Source: Pseudomonadota bacterium (GTDB lineage: Bacteria > Pseudomonadota > Alphaproteobacteria > Rhizobiales > Xanthobacteraceae). From it: a stretch of 17,928 bases of DNA. How positions within the stretch are numbered: position 1 is the stretch's first letter; every line of letters begins with the position of its first letter. Under the pieces are notes generated by a model. It did not search any database, was not told where the DNA came from, and saw nothing but the letters and a program-made list of their open reading frames with translations. The DNA lies in NCBI GenBank assembly GCA_021779635.1, contig JAJYAH010000046.1, positions 1-17,928 on the forward strand. Direction: 5' to 3'. The translations under genes and the position numbers were made by a program. This document shows, piece by piece, positions 8,236-16,003 of the stretch.

Positions 8236-9891
8236 ATGTATGCATATGACGAACTCGACCGCACGCTCATCAACGAACGTGTTTCAGAATTTCGCGACCA
8301 GGTGAAACGCCGGCTGTCCGGCGAACTCACCGAAGACGAATTCAAGATGTTGCGGCTGCAGAACGGCGTTTATCTGCAACTGCACGCCTACATGTTTCGC
8401 GTAGCGATTCCCTACGGAACGCTGTCGTCGGAGCAATTGCGGCGGCTGGCGCATGTGGCGCGCCGCTACGATCGCGGCTACGGGCACTTCACCACGCGAC
8501 AGAATATCCAGTACAACTGGATCAAGCTCGCTGAATTGCCGGATGCGCTGTCGGATCTCGCCGAGGTCGGTATCCATGCCATGCAGACGTCAGGCAACAA
8601 CACCCGTAACGTCACCTCGGACCAATGGGCAGGTGTGGCGCCCGGCGAGGTCGAGGATCCCCGGATCTGGTCGGAGCTGTTGCGCCAATACACCACGCTG
8701 CATCCGGAGTTCTCGTTCCTGCCGCGCAAGTTCAAATTCGCGATTACCGCCTCGGAGCACGATCGCGCCGCGATCAAGGTTCACGATATCGGCCTGCGCC
8801 TGCACAAGAACGCCGAAGGCGAGACCGGATTCGAGGTGCTGGTCGGCGGCGGGCTTGGCCGCACGCCGTTCATCGCCAAGACCATCAAGTCGTTCGTGCC
8901 GGGCCGTGATCTGTTGAGCTATGTCGAAGCCATTCTGCGCGTCTACAATCAGTATGGCCGCCGCGACAACATCTACAAGGCCCGCATCAAGATCCTGGTG
9001 CACGAGCTCGGCATCGAGAAATTCGCGCAGGAAGTCGAGGACGAATGGCTGCAGATGGGCGACAGCGCGCTGACGCTGGACGACGCCGTGGTCGAGGAAA
9101 TCCGTTCGCGCTTCACCTATCCGACTTATGAAAAACTGCCGCATATGCCGGACGAATTGAAGAAGGCGGCGCACGATCCGCATTTCGAGACGTGGCGCAA
9201 GAATTCGGTCGCGCCTCACAAGGTGCCGGGCTATGCGATCGTGACGCTGTCGCTGAAGCCGGTGGGCGGGCCGCCAGGCGATGCCACCGCCGAGCAGATG
9301 GACGCGATTGCCGACCTCGCCGACAAATATTCCTTCGGTGAAATTCGCGTCGGCCATGAACAGAACCTGGCGCTGCCCCATGTCGCAAGACGCGACCTGC
9401 CGGCGCTGTGGCGGGCGCTTGACAAGATCGGCGTCGCGACGCCGAACATCAATCTGGTCTCCGACATCATCGCCTGCCCGGGGCTGGACTATTGTTCGCT
9501 CGCCAATGCGCGCTCGATCCCGATCGCGCAGGAGCTGACGCGGCGCTTCGCCAATCACGACACCGCCAACCTGATTGGACGGCTGCACGTCAATATTTCC
9601 GGCTGCATCAATGCCTGCGGCCATCATCATGTCGGCCACATCGGCATTCTCGGCGTCGAGAAGAACGGCGAGGAATTCTACCAGATCACGATCGGCGGCC
9701 GGGCCGACGAGAATGCCGTGGTCGGCACCTTGATCGGCCCCGCCGTGCCCTATGGCGAGGTCGCCGACGTGGTCGAGGACATTGTCGAGGCCTATCTGGC
9801 GCTTCGGGAGCGTCCGGACGAACTTTTCATCGACGCGGTCAGGCGGCTTGGCGTCGAACCATTCAGGGAGCGGGTCTATGCCACTCGTTAA
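8236..9891 (+). CDS. cysI: Sulfite reductase hemoprotein, nitrite/sulfite reductase family
   Basis: This siroheme and [4Fe-4S] enzyme carries out the six-electron reduction of sulfite to sulfide. The 551-residue chain has the two-repeat architecture of the family: a ferredoxin-like half (about 45-115), the first siroheme domain with RQNIQYNWIK (88-97) and TSGNNTRNVTSD (118-129), and a second half with GEIRVGHEQNLALP (368-381). The cluster ligands are clear: CPGLDYC (Cys414, Cys420) and GCINACGHH (Cys457, Cys461), with Cys461 expected to bridge to siroheme. It is predicted to reduce sulfite rather than nitrite because it sits among cysG, cysH, cysD and cysNC. No flavoprotein CysJ is present, so electrons probably come from ferredoxin or another carrier. 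It starts 12 bp after DUF2849 and overlaps the next gene by 14 bp. Confidence 0.94.
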   Translation: MYAYDELDRTLINERVSEFRDQVKRRLSGELTEDEFKMLRLQNGVYLQLHAYMFRVAIPYGTLSSEQLRRLAHVARRYDRGYGHFTTRQNIQYNWIKLAELPDALSDLAEVGIHAMQTSGNNTRNVTSDQWAGVAPGEVEDPRIWSELLRQYTTLHPEFSFLPRKFKFAITASEHDRAAIKVHDIGLRLHKNAEGETGFEVLVGGGLGRTPFIAKTIKSFVPGRDLLSYVEAILRVYNQYGRRDNIYKARIKILVHELGIEKFAQEVEDEWLQMGDSALTLDDAVVEEIRSRFTYPTYEKLPHMPDELKKAAHDPHFETWRKNSVAPHKVPGYAIVTLSLKPVGGPPGDATAEQMDAIADLADKYSFGEIRVGHEQNLALPHVARRDLPALWRALDKIGVATPNINLVSDIIACPGLDYCSLANARSIPIAQELTRRFANHDTANLIGRLHVNISGCINACGHHHVGHIGILGVEKNGEEFYQITIGGRADENAVVGTLIGPAVPYGEVADVVEDIVEAYLALRERPDELFIDAVRRLGVEPFRERVYATR

Positions 9892-10393
9892 GAGCGGAAA
9901 AATCACCGGTGATGCGTTCGTCCATGTCGCGGACGACGATCCGCTTCCGGACGGCGGCGCGATCCTGATTTCGGCCGCGCGCTTTCTTGGCGATGCCGAG
10001 GCGCTGTCGCGCCGGGTCGGCAGGACCGGCGTGATCTGGCCGAACAACCGCGACGTCGATGATCTCGTGCCCTACCTCGACCGGCTCGCGGTGGTCGCCC
10101 TGGTGTTTCCGACCTTCCGCGACGGCCGCGCCTACAGCCAGGCGCGGCTGCTGCGGGAGCGTTACGGTTTTCGCGGCGAATTGCGCGCCACCGGGCAGGT
10201 CTTGCGCGACCAGTTCGTATTCATGCTGCGTGCCGGATTCGATGCATTCGAAGTGAAAAAGGAAAGCGACGCGGAGGCGTTCACCAATACCGCGAAGCGC
10301 TACTCGGTGTTCTATCAGCCGACCGGCGATGGCCGCCTCACCGCGCTTCACCGGCGCATGCAGTTGCGCCATTCGGAGAGTGCCAGCCAGTGA
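9878..10393 (+). CDS. DUF934 protein, sulfite-reduction accessory
   Basis: A 171-residue protein of the DUF934 family (COG3749), often labelled an oxidoreductase probably involved in sulfite reduction because it regularly sits next to cysI and cysH. The signature is residues about 78-125: FPTFRDGRAYSQARLLRERYG, then FRGELRATGQVLRDQ and FMLRAGFDAFE. There are no cysteines and no classical cofactor-binding motif, so a direct redox role is not evident from the sequence. The ATG at 9878 lies inside the last codons of cysI, preceded by GGGAGCGGG; the overlap of 14 bp indicates coupling. Its TGA overlaps the GTG start of cysH by four bases. The actual activity is unknown. Confidence 0.88.
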   Translation: MPLVKSGKITGDAFVHVADDDPLPDGGAILISAARFLGDAEALSRRVGRTGVIWPNNRDVDDLVPYLDRLAVVALVFPTFRDGRAYSQARLLRERYGFRGELRATGQVLRDQFVFMLRAGFDAFEVKKESDAEAFTNTAKRYSVFYQPTGDGRLTALHRRMQLRHSESASQ

Positions 10394-11130
10394 CCGCTTC
10401 TGCCCACCAGGTGTTACCGGAGCGGAAAGCTCGCTTGCCGGATTTGCCGCCGGCGCAGGAGCTCGATCGCGCGCTGCGCACCGCATCGCCCGCGGATGTG
10501 ATCGCGGCGGCGCTGCAGGCCGTCGGCCGGGAGCATCTGGCAGTCGTTTCATCATTCGGCACCGAATCGGCCGCGCTGCTCAAGGTGATGGCCGACGTCG
10601 AACCGGCGATTCCGGTGATCTTTCTCGATACCGGATGGCTGTTCGAGGAGACGCTCGCCTATCGCGATACTCTGATCGCGACGCTGGGCCTGCGCGATGT
10701 CCGTTCCATCCAGCCGCTGGAAGCGACGCTGTCGCGCGAGGATCCGGATCGCGAATTGTGGTTTTCCGATCCCGACGCGTGCTGCCGGATCCGGAAAGTC
10801 GAGCCCTTGGCACGCGCGCTGGCGCCGTTCGATGCATGGGTCAACGGCCGCAAACGTTTCCAGGGTGGCGCCCGCGCCGTGATTCCCGTGGTCGAGGACG
10901 ACGGCGCCAGGCTGAAATTCAATCCGTTCGCCAACGTCTCCCGCGAAGAGATCGCGGCGATATACACGCTTGCAAAGCTGCCGCCGCATCCGCTGGTGGC
11001 GACCGGCTATCTGTCGGTCGGATGCATGCCCTGCACGAGCCGGACCTCACCCGATGAAGACGCGCGCGCGGGCCGCTGGCGCGGCAGGCCCAAGACCGAA
11101 TGCGGCATCCACACCGTCAAGTCGTTGTAG
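10390..11130 (+). CDS. cysH: Adenylyl-sulfate (APS) reductase, [4Fe-4S] type
   Basis: CysH reduces activated sulfate to sulfite with thioredoxin. The 246-residue chain has the PP-loop-like SSFGTESAALL (54-64) and FLDTGWLFEET (78-88). It carries the cluster motif that separates APS reductases from cluster-free PAPS reductases: CysCys at 131-132 (DACCRIRK) and CysXXCys at 212-215 (GCMPC). The catalytic cysteine is Cys238 in KTECGIH near the C-terminus. I therefore call it the APS-using form (EC 1.8.4.10) rather than the E. coli PAPS-using form. It starts at GTG 10390 in a GTGA overlap with DUF934 and is the last gene of the operon. I see no hairpin with a T-tract immediately after it. Confidence 0.95.
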   Translation: MTASAHQVLPERKARLPDLPPAQELDRALRTASPADVIAAALQAVGREHLAVVSSFGTESAALLKVMADVEPAIPVIFLDTGWLFEETLAYRDTLIATLGLRDVRSIQPLEATLSREDPDRELWFSDPDACCRIRKVEPLARALAPFDAWVNGRKRFQGGARAVIPVVEDDGARLKFNPFANVSREEIAAIYTLAKLPPHPLVATGYLSVGCMPCTSRTSPDEDARAGRWRGRPKTECGIHTVKSL

Positions 11131-11286
11131 GATCAGATCTTCGCGAGGCCGGGTCTTGGTAGCACAACGACGCTGCTGTGCCGCCAACAATGAAATGCTG
11201 TTTCGTTGACTTGGGGGCGCCCGGTCGCGAGTTATGTTGACAGGCTCGCGATGACCGTGCTGTCGCCGGAGCGAATGGAGACCGGG
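11131..11286 (+). promoter_or_regulatory. Leader and control region of the sbp operon
   Basis: This 156-bp spacer separates cysH from the transporter genes. It holds an inverted repeat TCGCGAG (11225-11231) with CTCGCGA (11245-11251) around a 13-nt centre, and a weaker one, GCACA/TGTGC (11162-11181). TTGACT (11206-11211) and TTGACA (11237-11242) could be -35 boxes, but neither has a good -10 at the proper distance. Transcription may also read through from cysH, since no terminator is seen. I do not recognise a riboswitch. Confidence 0.4.
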
Positions 11287-12276
11287 ATGGTCCGTCGTAT
11301 TTTGCCGATCGTCGCCGGCCTGTTGTGGGCAAGTTCGGCGTTTGCCGCCGACCTGACGCTGCTCAACGCGTCCTACGATCCGACCCGCGAGCTTTATGCG
11401 GATTTCAACAAGGCGTTCGCCGCGAACTATCAAAAGGAAACCGGCAAGAGCGTCGAGATCAAGCAATCGCACGGCGGCTCCGGCTCGCAGGCGCGCGGGG
11501 TGATCGACGGCTTGCAGGCCGACGTGGTCTCGCTCGCGCTTGCCTATGATATCGATGCCATCGCCGCCAAGGGCCTGATCGCCGCCGACTGGCAGAAGCG
11601 CCTGCCGCTGAATGCCTCGCCCTATACCTCGACGATCGTGTTCCTGGTGCGCAAGGGCAATCCCAAGGGCATCAGGGATTGGGACGATCTGATCAAGCCC
11701 GGCGTCGGCGTGGTCACGCCGAATCCGAAAACCTCCGGCGGCGCGCGCTGGAATTACCTCGCCGCATGGGGCTACGCGCTGAAAAAATTCGGCTCCGCCG
11801 ACAAGGCAAAGCAGTTTGTCGGCGACCTCTACAACAACGTACCGGTGCTGGACACCGGTGCGCGCGGCGCGACCGTCACCTTCGTCGAGCGCGGCGTCGG
11901 CGACGTGCTGTTGGCATGGGAAAACGAGGCATTTCTCGCCCTGCGCGAGTTCGGCAAGGACAAGTTCGAAATCGTGTCACCGTCGCTGTCCATCCTGGCG
12001 GAGCCGCCGCTGTCTGTGGTCGATACGGTCGCGGACAGGAAAGGTACGCGCGCGGTGGCCGAGGCCTATCTGAGATACTGGTATTCGAAGGAGGGGCAGG
12101 AAATTGCCGCGCGGAATTCCTATCGTCCGCGCGATCCCGAGATCGCCAACGAATATGAAAACTCGTTTGCCAAAGTCGAATTGTTCACGGTCGACGACGT
12201 CGTCGGCGGCTGGGCCAGGGCGCAGAAGGAACACTTCAGCGAAGGCGGCATCTTCGACCAGATCTACAAGAACTGA
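11287..12276 (+). CDS. sbp: Periplasmic sulfate/thiosulfate-binding protein
   Basis: The substrate-binding protein captures sulfate (or thiosulfate) in the periplasm and delivers it to the CysT-CysW channel. From the ATG at 11287 it is 329 residues. A clear Sec signal peptide ([20 protein letters not shown], cleavage before ADLTLLN) is followed by family motifs: [43 protein letters not shown] and [17 protein letters not shown] chose this ATG because GGAG lies six bases upstream and it gives a standard signal peptide; ATG at 11275 and longer starts are possible. Whether it is best called Sbp or CysP cannot be settled by eye. cysT follows after 27 bp. Confidence 0.94.
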   Translation: MVRRILPIVAGLLWASSAFAADLTLLNASYDPTRELYADFNKAFAANYQKETGKSVEIKQSHGGSGSQARGVIDGLQADVVSLALAYDIDAIAAKGLIAADWQKRLPLNASPYTSTIVFLVRKGNPKGIRDWDDLIKPGVGVVTPNPKTSGGARWNYLAAWGYALKKFGSADKAKQFVGDLYNNVPVLDTGARGATVTFVERGVGDVLLAWENEAFLALREFGKDKFEIVSPSLSILAEPPLSVVDTVADRKGTRAVAEAYLRYWYSKEGQEIAARNSYRPRDPEIANEYENSFAKVELFTVDDVVGGWARAQKEHFSEGGIFDQIYKN

Positions 12277-12303
12277 TTTGACCGCGGGCAGGCAGGGGAC
12301 ATC

Positions 12304-13140
12304 GTGAGCGAAAAGGCGGCGCGACGCAGCACATTGCCGGGGTTCGGTCTCACCATGGGACTGACGCTGACGTGGCTCTCGATCATTATCCTGATCCCGC
12401 TCGCGGGCCTGTTCCTCAAGACATTCGAACTGAGCTTCGACCAGCTGTGTGCTATCGTCACCAGCCGCCGCACCCTGCATGCCCTGAAGGTTTCGTTCGG
12501 CCTCGCCTTTGCCGCCGCGTCGGTCAATCTCATGATGGGAACGATCATTGTCTGGGCGCTGGTTCGCTATCGCTTCCCGGGCCGCCGGCTGTTCGACGCC
12601 ATCGTCGACGTGCCATTTGCGTTGCCCACCGCGGTCGCCGGTGTCGCGTTGACATCGTTGTTCGCGCAGAACGGCTGGTTCGGCGCGCCGCTCGCCGAAC
12701 TCGGCATCAAGGTGGCGTTCACGCCGGTCGGCATTTTTGTGGCGATGATCTTCATCGGCATCCCGTTCGTGGTGAGGACGGTTCAGCCGGTGCTGATCGA
12801 CCTTGACGTCGAGATCGAGGAAGCCGCCGCCAGTCTCGGCGCCAGCCGCTGGCATACGGTCTCCAGGGTGATCCTGCCGAGCTTGATCCCGGCGCTGTTG
12901 ACCGGATTTGCGCTGGCGTTCGCCCGCGCCGTCGGCGAATATGGTTCGGTGATCTTCATCGCCGGCAATCTGCCGAACGTGTCCGAGATCGCGCCGCTCC
13001 TGATCGTGATCCGGCTCTCGGAGTTTCGCTATGCCGATGCTACCGCGATCGCCGTGGTGATGCTGGTGGCGTCATTCCTGGTCATCTTCGCGGTCAATCG
13101 TCTGCAGCGCTTTGCGCAAACCCGCATTCCCGCGCATTAG
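12304..13140 (+). CDS. cysT: Sulfate ABC transporter permease CysT
   Basis: CysT (also called CysU) forms one half of the membrane channel for sulfate/thiosulfate import with CysW. It has 278 residues and about six predicted helices near 14-36, 60-85, 98-121, 140-158, 190-212 and 246-266. The cytoplasmic EAA loop that docks on the ATPase is EEAAASLGASRWHTVSRVILP (about 172-192), followed by the family hallmark FARAVGEYGSVIFIAGN (206-222). The start is GTG 12304 with AGGGG a few bases upstream. The length fits the family (E. coli about 277). The cysW start follows nine bases after its TAG. Confidence 0.95.
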   Translation: MSEKAARRSTLPGFGLTMGLTLTWLSIIILIPLAGLFLKTFELSFDQLCAIVTSRRTLHALKVSFGLAFAAASVNLMMGTIIVWALVRYRFPGRRLFDAIVDVPFALPTAVAGVALTSLFAQNGWFGAPLAELGIKVAFTPVGIFVAMIFIGIPFVVRTVQPVLIDLDVEIEEAAASLGASRWHTVSRVILPSLIPALLTGFALAFARAVGEYGSVIFIAGNLPNVSEIAPLLIVIRLSEFRYADATAIAVVMLVASFLVIFAVNRLQRFAQTRIPAH

Positions 13141-13149
13141 AGATCGTCC

Positions 13150-14184
13150 ATGACGCTTGAAAATGCCGCGGCGACGAGTCGGGTTCACCTCTCCTATAGG
13201 GAGAGGTCGGATCGCCTTGGCGATCCGGGTGAGGGGGTACGGACTATCGATAGACCGTACCCCCTCACCCCAACCCTCTCCCCACGGGAGAGGGAGCGGA
13301 CCGTCGCCGTTGAGACGTCCGCGCCACCAATCTCGCTGGTCTCGGCGCGGAACGATTTGCGCACCGAGCCCGGAGCGATCCGGCTGGTCATCATTGCGAT
13401 GGCGCTGGTGTTTCTCACGGTGTTTGTCGTGCTGCCGCTGGTCGTGGTGTTTGCACAGGCCTTCTCCAAAGGGATCGGCGCCTATTTCTCCGCGCTGTCC
13501 GACCCGGAAGCGCTGTCCGCGATCCGGCTGACGCTTTGGGTCGCGGCGATTTCGGTCGGCCTCAATCTGGTGTTCGGGCTGGTCGCGGCCTGGGCGATCG
13601 CCAAATTCGATTTTCGCGGCAAGACCTTGCTGATCTCGCTGATCGATCTGCCGTTCTCGGTCAGCCCGGTGATTGCCGGGCTTGTCTTCGTGCTGCTGTT
13701 CGGCGCGCAGGGCTATTGGGGGCCATGGCTGCAAAGCCATAACCTCCATGTGCTGTTCGCAGTGCCGGGCATTACGCTCGCAACCGTGTTCGTGACATTT
13801 CCGTTCGTCGCGCGTGCGCTGATTCCGCTGATGCAGGAACAGGGCACGCAGGAGGAAGAGGCCGCGGTCTCGCTGGGCGCATCGGGATTGCAGACCTTCT
13901 TCCGCGTCACCTTGCCGAATATCAAATGGGGCGTGCTGTACGGCGTGCTGCTGTGCAATGCGCGGGCGATGGGCGAATTCGGTGCGGTGTCGGTGGTATC
14001 GGGACATATTCGCGGCGAAACCAACACCATGCCGCTGCAGGTTGAGATCCTCTACAATGAATATCAGTTCGTGGCGGCGTTCGCGATCGCCTCGTTGCTG
14101 GCGATGCTGGCGTTGATCACGCTGGTGGCGAAAACCATTCTCGAACGGCATCTGGACGAAGGGCAACATTCCCGTGACGATTGA
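13150..14184 (+). CDS. cysW: Sulfate ABC transporter permease CysW with in-frame repeat insertion
   Basis: CysW is the second channel subunit. Residues about 75-335 are a normal permease: first helix near 78-103, the EAA loop [22 protein letters not shown] (235-256), then [26 protein letters not shown]. The protein is 344 residues, about 50 longer than E. coli CysW (about 291). The excess is N-terminal: residues about 12-49 are encoded by a palindromic repeat (13187-13294) and read as low-complexity Arg/Pro-rich sequence ending [12 protein letters not shown]. There is no stop in it. The ATG at 13150, nine bases after cysT, is the best start. The next in-frame candidates (TTG 13357, ATG 13399) have no obvious ribosome site, and the latter falls within the first helix. 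The gene overlaps cysA by 11 bp. Confidence 0.93.
   Translation: MTLENAAATSRVHLSYRERSDRLGDPGEGVRTIDRPYPLTPTLSPRERERTVAVETSAPPISLVSARNDLRTEPGAIRLVIIAMALVFLTVFVVLPLVVVFAQAFSKGIGAYFSALSDPEALSAIRLTLWVAAISVGLNLVFGLVAAWAIAKFDFRGKTLLISLIDLPFSVSPVIAGLVFVLLFGAQGYWGPWLQSHNLHVLFAVPGITLATVFVTFPFVARALIPLMQEQGTQEEEAAVSLGASGLQTFFRVTLPNIKWGVLYGVLLCNARAMGEFGAVSVVSGHIRGETNTMPLQVEILYNEYQFVAAFAIASLLAMLALITLVAKTILERHLDEGQHSRDD
13187..13294. repeat. Multi-hairpin palindromic repeat inside cysW
   Basis: Four inverted repeats lie in tandem. ACCTCTCC/GGAGAGGT is at 13187-13207. CGGATCGCC/GGCGATCCG is at 13208-13227 with a 2-nt centre. A 44-bp near-perfect palindrome occupies 13227-13270: 16-bp arms around a 12-nt centre that holds CTATCGATAG, with a single A/A mismatch pair. 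CCCTCTCCC/GGGAGAGGG is at 13274-13294. The CCCTCACCCCAACCCTCTCC part is of a type I recall as a dispersed intergenic repeat in Bradyrhizobium and related genomes. Here it lies in the coding frame of cysW. About 108 bp is a multiple of three, consistent with frame-preserving insertion, but the exact borders are not known. Confidence 0.88.
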
Positions 14185-15217
14185 AGTCAGGAATATCGTA
14201 AAGAAATTCGGCGCGTTTACCGCCCTTGATGGTGTCGACCTGAAGGTCGCCAACGGCGAATTGCTGGCGCTGCTGGGGCCGTCCGGCTCGGGCAAGACCA
14301 CGCTGCTGCGGATCATCGCCGGCCTCGACTGGCCGGATTCCGGCGAGGTGACGTTCGATGGTGAAGACGCGCTCGCCCGCGGCGCCGGCGAGCGCGATGT
14401 CGGATTCGTGTTCCAGCATTACGCGCTGTTCCGCCACATGACGGTGTTCGAAAACGTCGCGTTCGGGCTGCGGGTGCAGCCGCGCGCGGTGCGCAAAAAC
14501 GAAGCGCGCATCCGCGCCCGCGTCAAGGAATTGCTGGATCTGGTGCAGCTCGACTGGCTTTCGGACCGCTATCCGAGCCAGTTGTCCGGTGGCCAGCGCC
14601 AGCGCATCGCGCTGGCACGGGCGCTGGCGATCGAGCCCCGCATCCTGTTGCTCGACGAGCCGTTCGGCGCGCTCGACGCCAAGGTTCGCAAGGAATTGCG
14701 GCAATGGCTGCGCTCGCTGCATTCCGAAATCAATATGACCTCGATCTTCGTCACCCACGACCAGGAGGAGGCGCTCGAAGTGGCAAACCGGGTGGTGGTG
14801 ATGGACAAGGGCCGCATCGAGCAGATCGGCACGCCCGGCGAGGTCTATGATCATCCGGCGACGGCGTTCGTGCACGGCTTCATCGGCGAATCGATCGTGT
14901 TGCCGGTAGATGTTGGCGACGGCGGGGTGCGGCTCGGCGGCAAGGCGCTCAATCTCGCGGTGAACGGCGCATCTGCCGGCGCCTCGAAATTGTTTGTCCG
15001 CCGTCATGATATGCAGGTCGGGCCGCCCGGCAGCGGCGCATTCGAAGGCGCGGTGCAGCGGGTCAGGACGTTCGGCCCGGTCCAGCGCGCCGAAGTCGCC
15101 TTGTCCGCGGACAAGACCGTGATCGAAATCGACGCGCCGCGGGATCGGGAGCTTCGAACCGGCGATATTGTCGGACTGCAGCCGCGCCGTTACCGGATTT
15201 TCGCCGCTCAGGATTAG
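14174..15217 (+). CDS. cysA: Sulfate/thiosulfate ABC transporter ATPase CysA
   Basis: CysA hydrolyses ATP on the cytoplasmic face to drive sulfate import through CysT-CysW. The 347-residue chain has every nucleotide-binding motif: Walker [10 protein letters not shown] (35-43), Q-loop Gln81 (FVFQHYALF), signature LSGGQ (137-141), Walker B ILLLDEP (157-163), D-loop GALD and switch His195 (VTHDQEEA). The C-terminal part (about 235-345) is a TOBE-like regulatory domain. The start is GTG 14174, inside the end of cysW with an 11-bp overlap, which implies coupled translation. It is the last gene of the sbp-cysTWA operon. A palindromic repeat begins 8 bp after its stop and may form the 3' end of the transcript. 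Confidence 0.96.
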   Translation: MTIEVRNIVKKFGAFTALDGVDLKVANGELLALLGPSGSGKTTLLRIIAGLDWPDSGEVTFDGEDALARGAGERDVGFVFQHYALFRHMTVFENVAFGLRVQPRAVRKNEARIRARVKELLDLVQLDWLSDRYPSQLSGGQRQRIALARALAIEPRILLLDEPFGALDAKVRKELRQWLRSLHSEINMTSIFVTHDQEEALEVANRVVVMDKGRIEQIGTPGEVYDHPATAFVHGFIGESIVLPVDVGDGGVRLGGKALNLAVNGASAGASKLFVRRHDMQVGPPGSGAFEGAVQRVRTFGPVQRAEVALSADKTVIEIDAPRDRELRTGDIVGLQPRRYRIFAAQD

Positions 15218-15224
15218 GCCCACT

Positions 15225-15333
15225 CGTCATTCCGGGGCGCGTGTGCGCGAACCTCAGATGTGCAATTGCACATCGGGGAACCCCACGACGAACATCCGCA
15301 GATTCCGGGTTCGCTGCGCGCCCCGGAATGACG
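15225..15333. repeat. Palindromic repeat after cysA
   Basis: A 109-bp element has perfect 17-bp terminal arms, CGTCATTCCGGGGCGCG (15225-15241) and its complement (15317-15333). A second nested pair is GCGAACC (15247-15253) with GGTTCGC (15308-15314). Inside is a perfect 18-bp palindrome GATGTGCAATTGCACATC (15257-15274). Terminal arms of this type are, from recall, a dispersed intergenic repeat in Bradyrhizobium and Rhodopseudomonas. It carries no gene. In RNA it would fold into a long hairpin that could protect or end the cysA transcript. Confidence 0.88.
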
Positions 15334-15406
15334 TTCGAATTCGAGTCCCCGTTCACCATTCAGCCACGGTTGGTATGCAATAACGCGACTGAACCGGGGG
15401 ATTCGA

Positions 15407-15913
15407 ATGATACGGGCGATGATCGCCATGATCGGGCTGCTGGCGCTGGGCGGCTGCGCGGCGGATGCGCCATCGACCGAGCAGCCGGCAATGTATCTCA
15501 GCATGGCCAATAGCGGCGCCAGGCTCGATCCCCAGGCCGCGGCGTCGATGATCTCGCTCTATCGGCAGAACAACGGCCTTGGCGCGGTGGTGGTCGACCC
15601 CGAGCTGATGAAGCTTGCCGAAGCACAGTCGCAGACGATGGCCAACCGCAACAAGCTCGATCATGACGTCAAAGCCCCGCTGGCGCGGCGCCTGAATGCG
15701 GCGGGATATCCTGCGAGTGTCGCGGTGGAAAATGTGTCCGCCGGCTACCACACCCTGGCTGAGGCATTTTCGGGCTGGCGCGATTCGCCCCCACACCGGG
15801 AAAATATGCTCAATAGCGGTGTCACAAATTTAGGCATTGCGGCGAGCTATGCTCCGAACACCAAGTACAAGGTGTTCTGGACGCTCATTCTTGCATCAGC
15901 GGACAAGCGATGA
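15407..15913 (+). CDS. CAP-domain (SCP/PR1-like) lipoprotein
   Basis: A 168-residue secreted lipoprotein. Residues 1-16 form a short hydrophobic signal, and LGGC (Cys17) is a lipobox, so the mature protein is probably lipid-anchored at the envelope. Residues about 45-165 form a CAP/SCP domain: LAEAQSQTMANRNKLDHD, VAVENVSAGY and the hallmark FSGWRDSPPHRENMLN. The usual cavity residues appear to be present (His86, Glu108, His130). The function of bacterial CAP proteins is mostly unknown; envelope maintenance or ligand binding is possible. The start is ATG 15407 with GGGGGA upstream; ATG codons at 15419 and 15428 are alternatives that shorten the signal. Nothing ties it to sulfur metabolism except position. 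Confidence 0.88.
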   Translation: MIRAMIAMIGLLALGGCAADAPSTEQPAMYLSMANSGARLDPQAAASMISLYRQNNGLGAVVVDPELMKLAEAQSQTMANRNKLDHDVKAPLARRLNAAGYPASVAVENVSAGYHTLAEAFSGWRDSPPHRENMLNSGVTNLGIAASYAPNTKYKVFWTLILASADKR

Positions 15914-16003
15914 CTTCGGCGTGATCCGCTTTGATGCCTCTCCCTGATTGACGCCATCGCCAACTGACGCCACGGTACAATTGCTTTTTTGATTTTTCGA
16001 TCG
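15914..16003 (+). promoter_or_regulatory. Spacer before patatin gene with direct repeat
   Basis: This 90-bp spacer contains the direct repeat TGACGCCA at 15949-15956 and 15965-15972 (16-bp period) just before TACAAT (15976-15981), a possible -10 box. TTGACG overlaps the first copy but lies 22 bp from TACAAT, too far for a standard promoter. A T-rich run follows. The repeat could be an activator site; this is weak. Confidence 0.3.

Noticed and set aside
8590..10047. Long open frame of 485 codons on the minus strand
   Set aside because: It lies antisense to cysI and DUF934, whose motifs and cluster cysteines are unmistakable. Long antisense frames are expected in GC-rich coding DNA, and its translation shows no family pattern.
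11131..11286. Possible SAM or other riboswitch upstream of sbp
   Set aside because: Only short hairpins are present; I could not match the conserved core of any riboswitch class known to me.
13187..13294. CRISPR-like or insertion-sequence origin of the cysW repeat
   Set aside because: The repeats are inverted hairpin arms of differing sequence, not equal direct repeats with spacers, and no transposase or target-site duplication is visible.
13072..14316. Minus-strand open frame of 414 codons across cysW
   Set aside because: Its translation is rich in His, Arg, Asp and Gln, typical of the reverse complement of a membrane-protein gene, and cysW on the plus strand explains the region.
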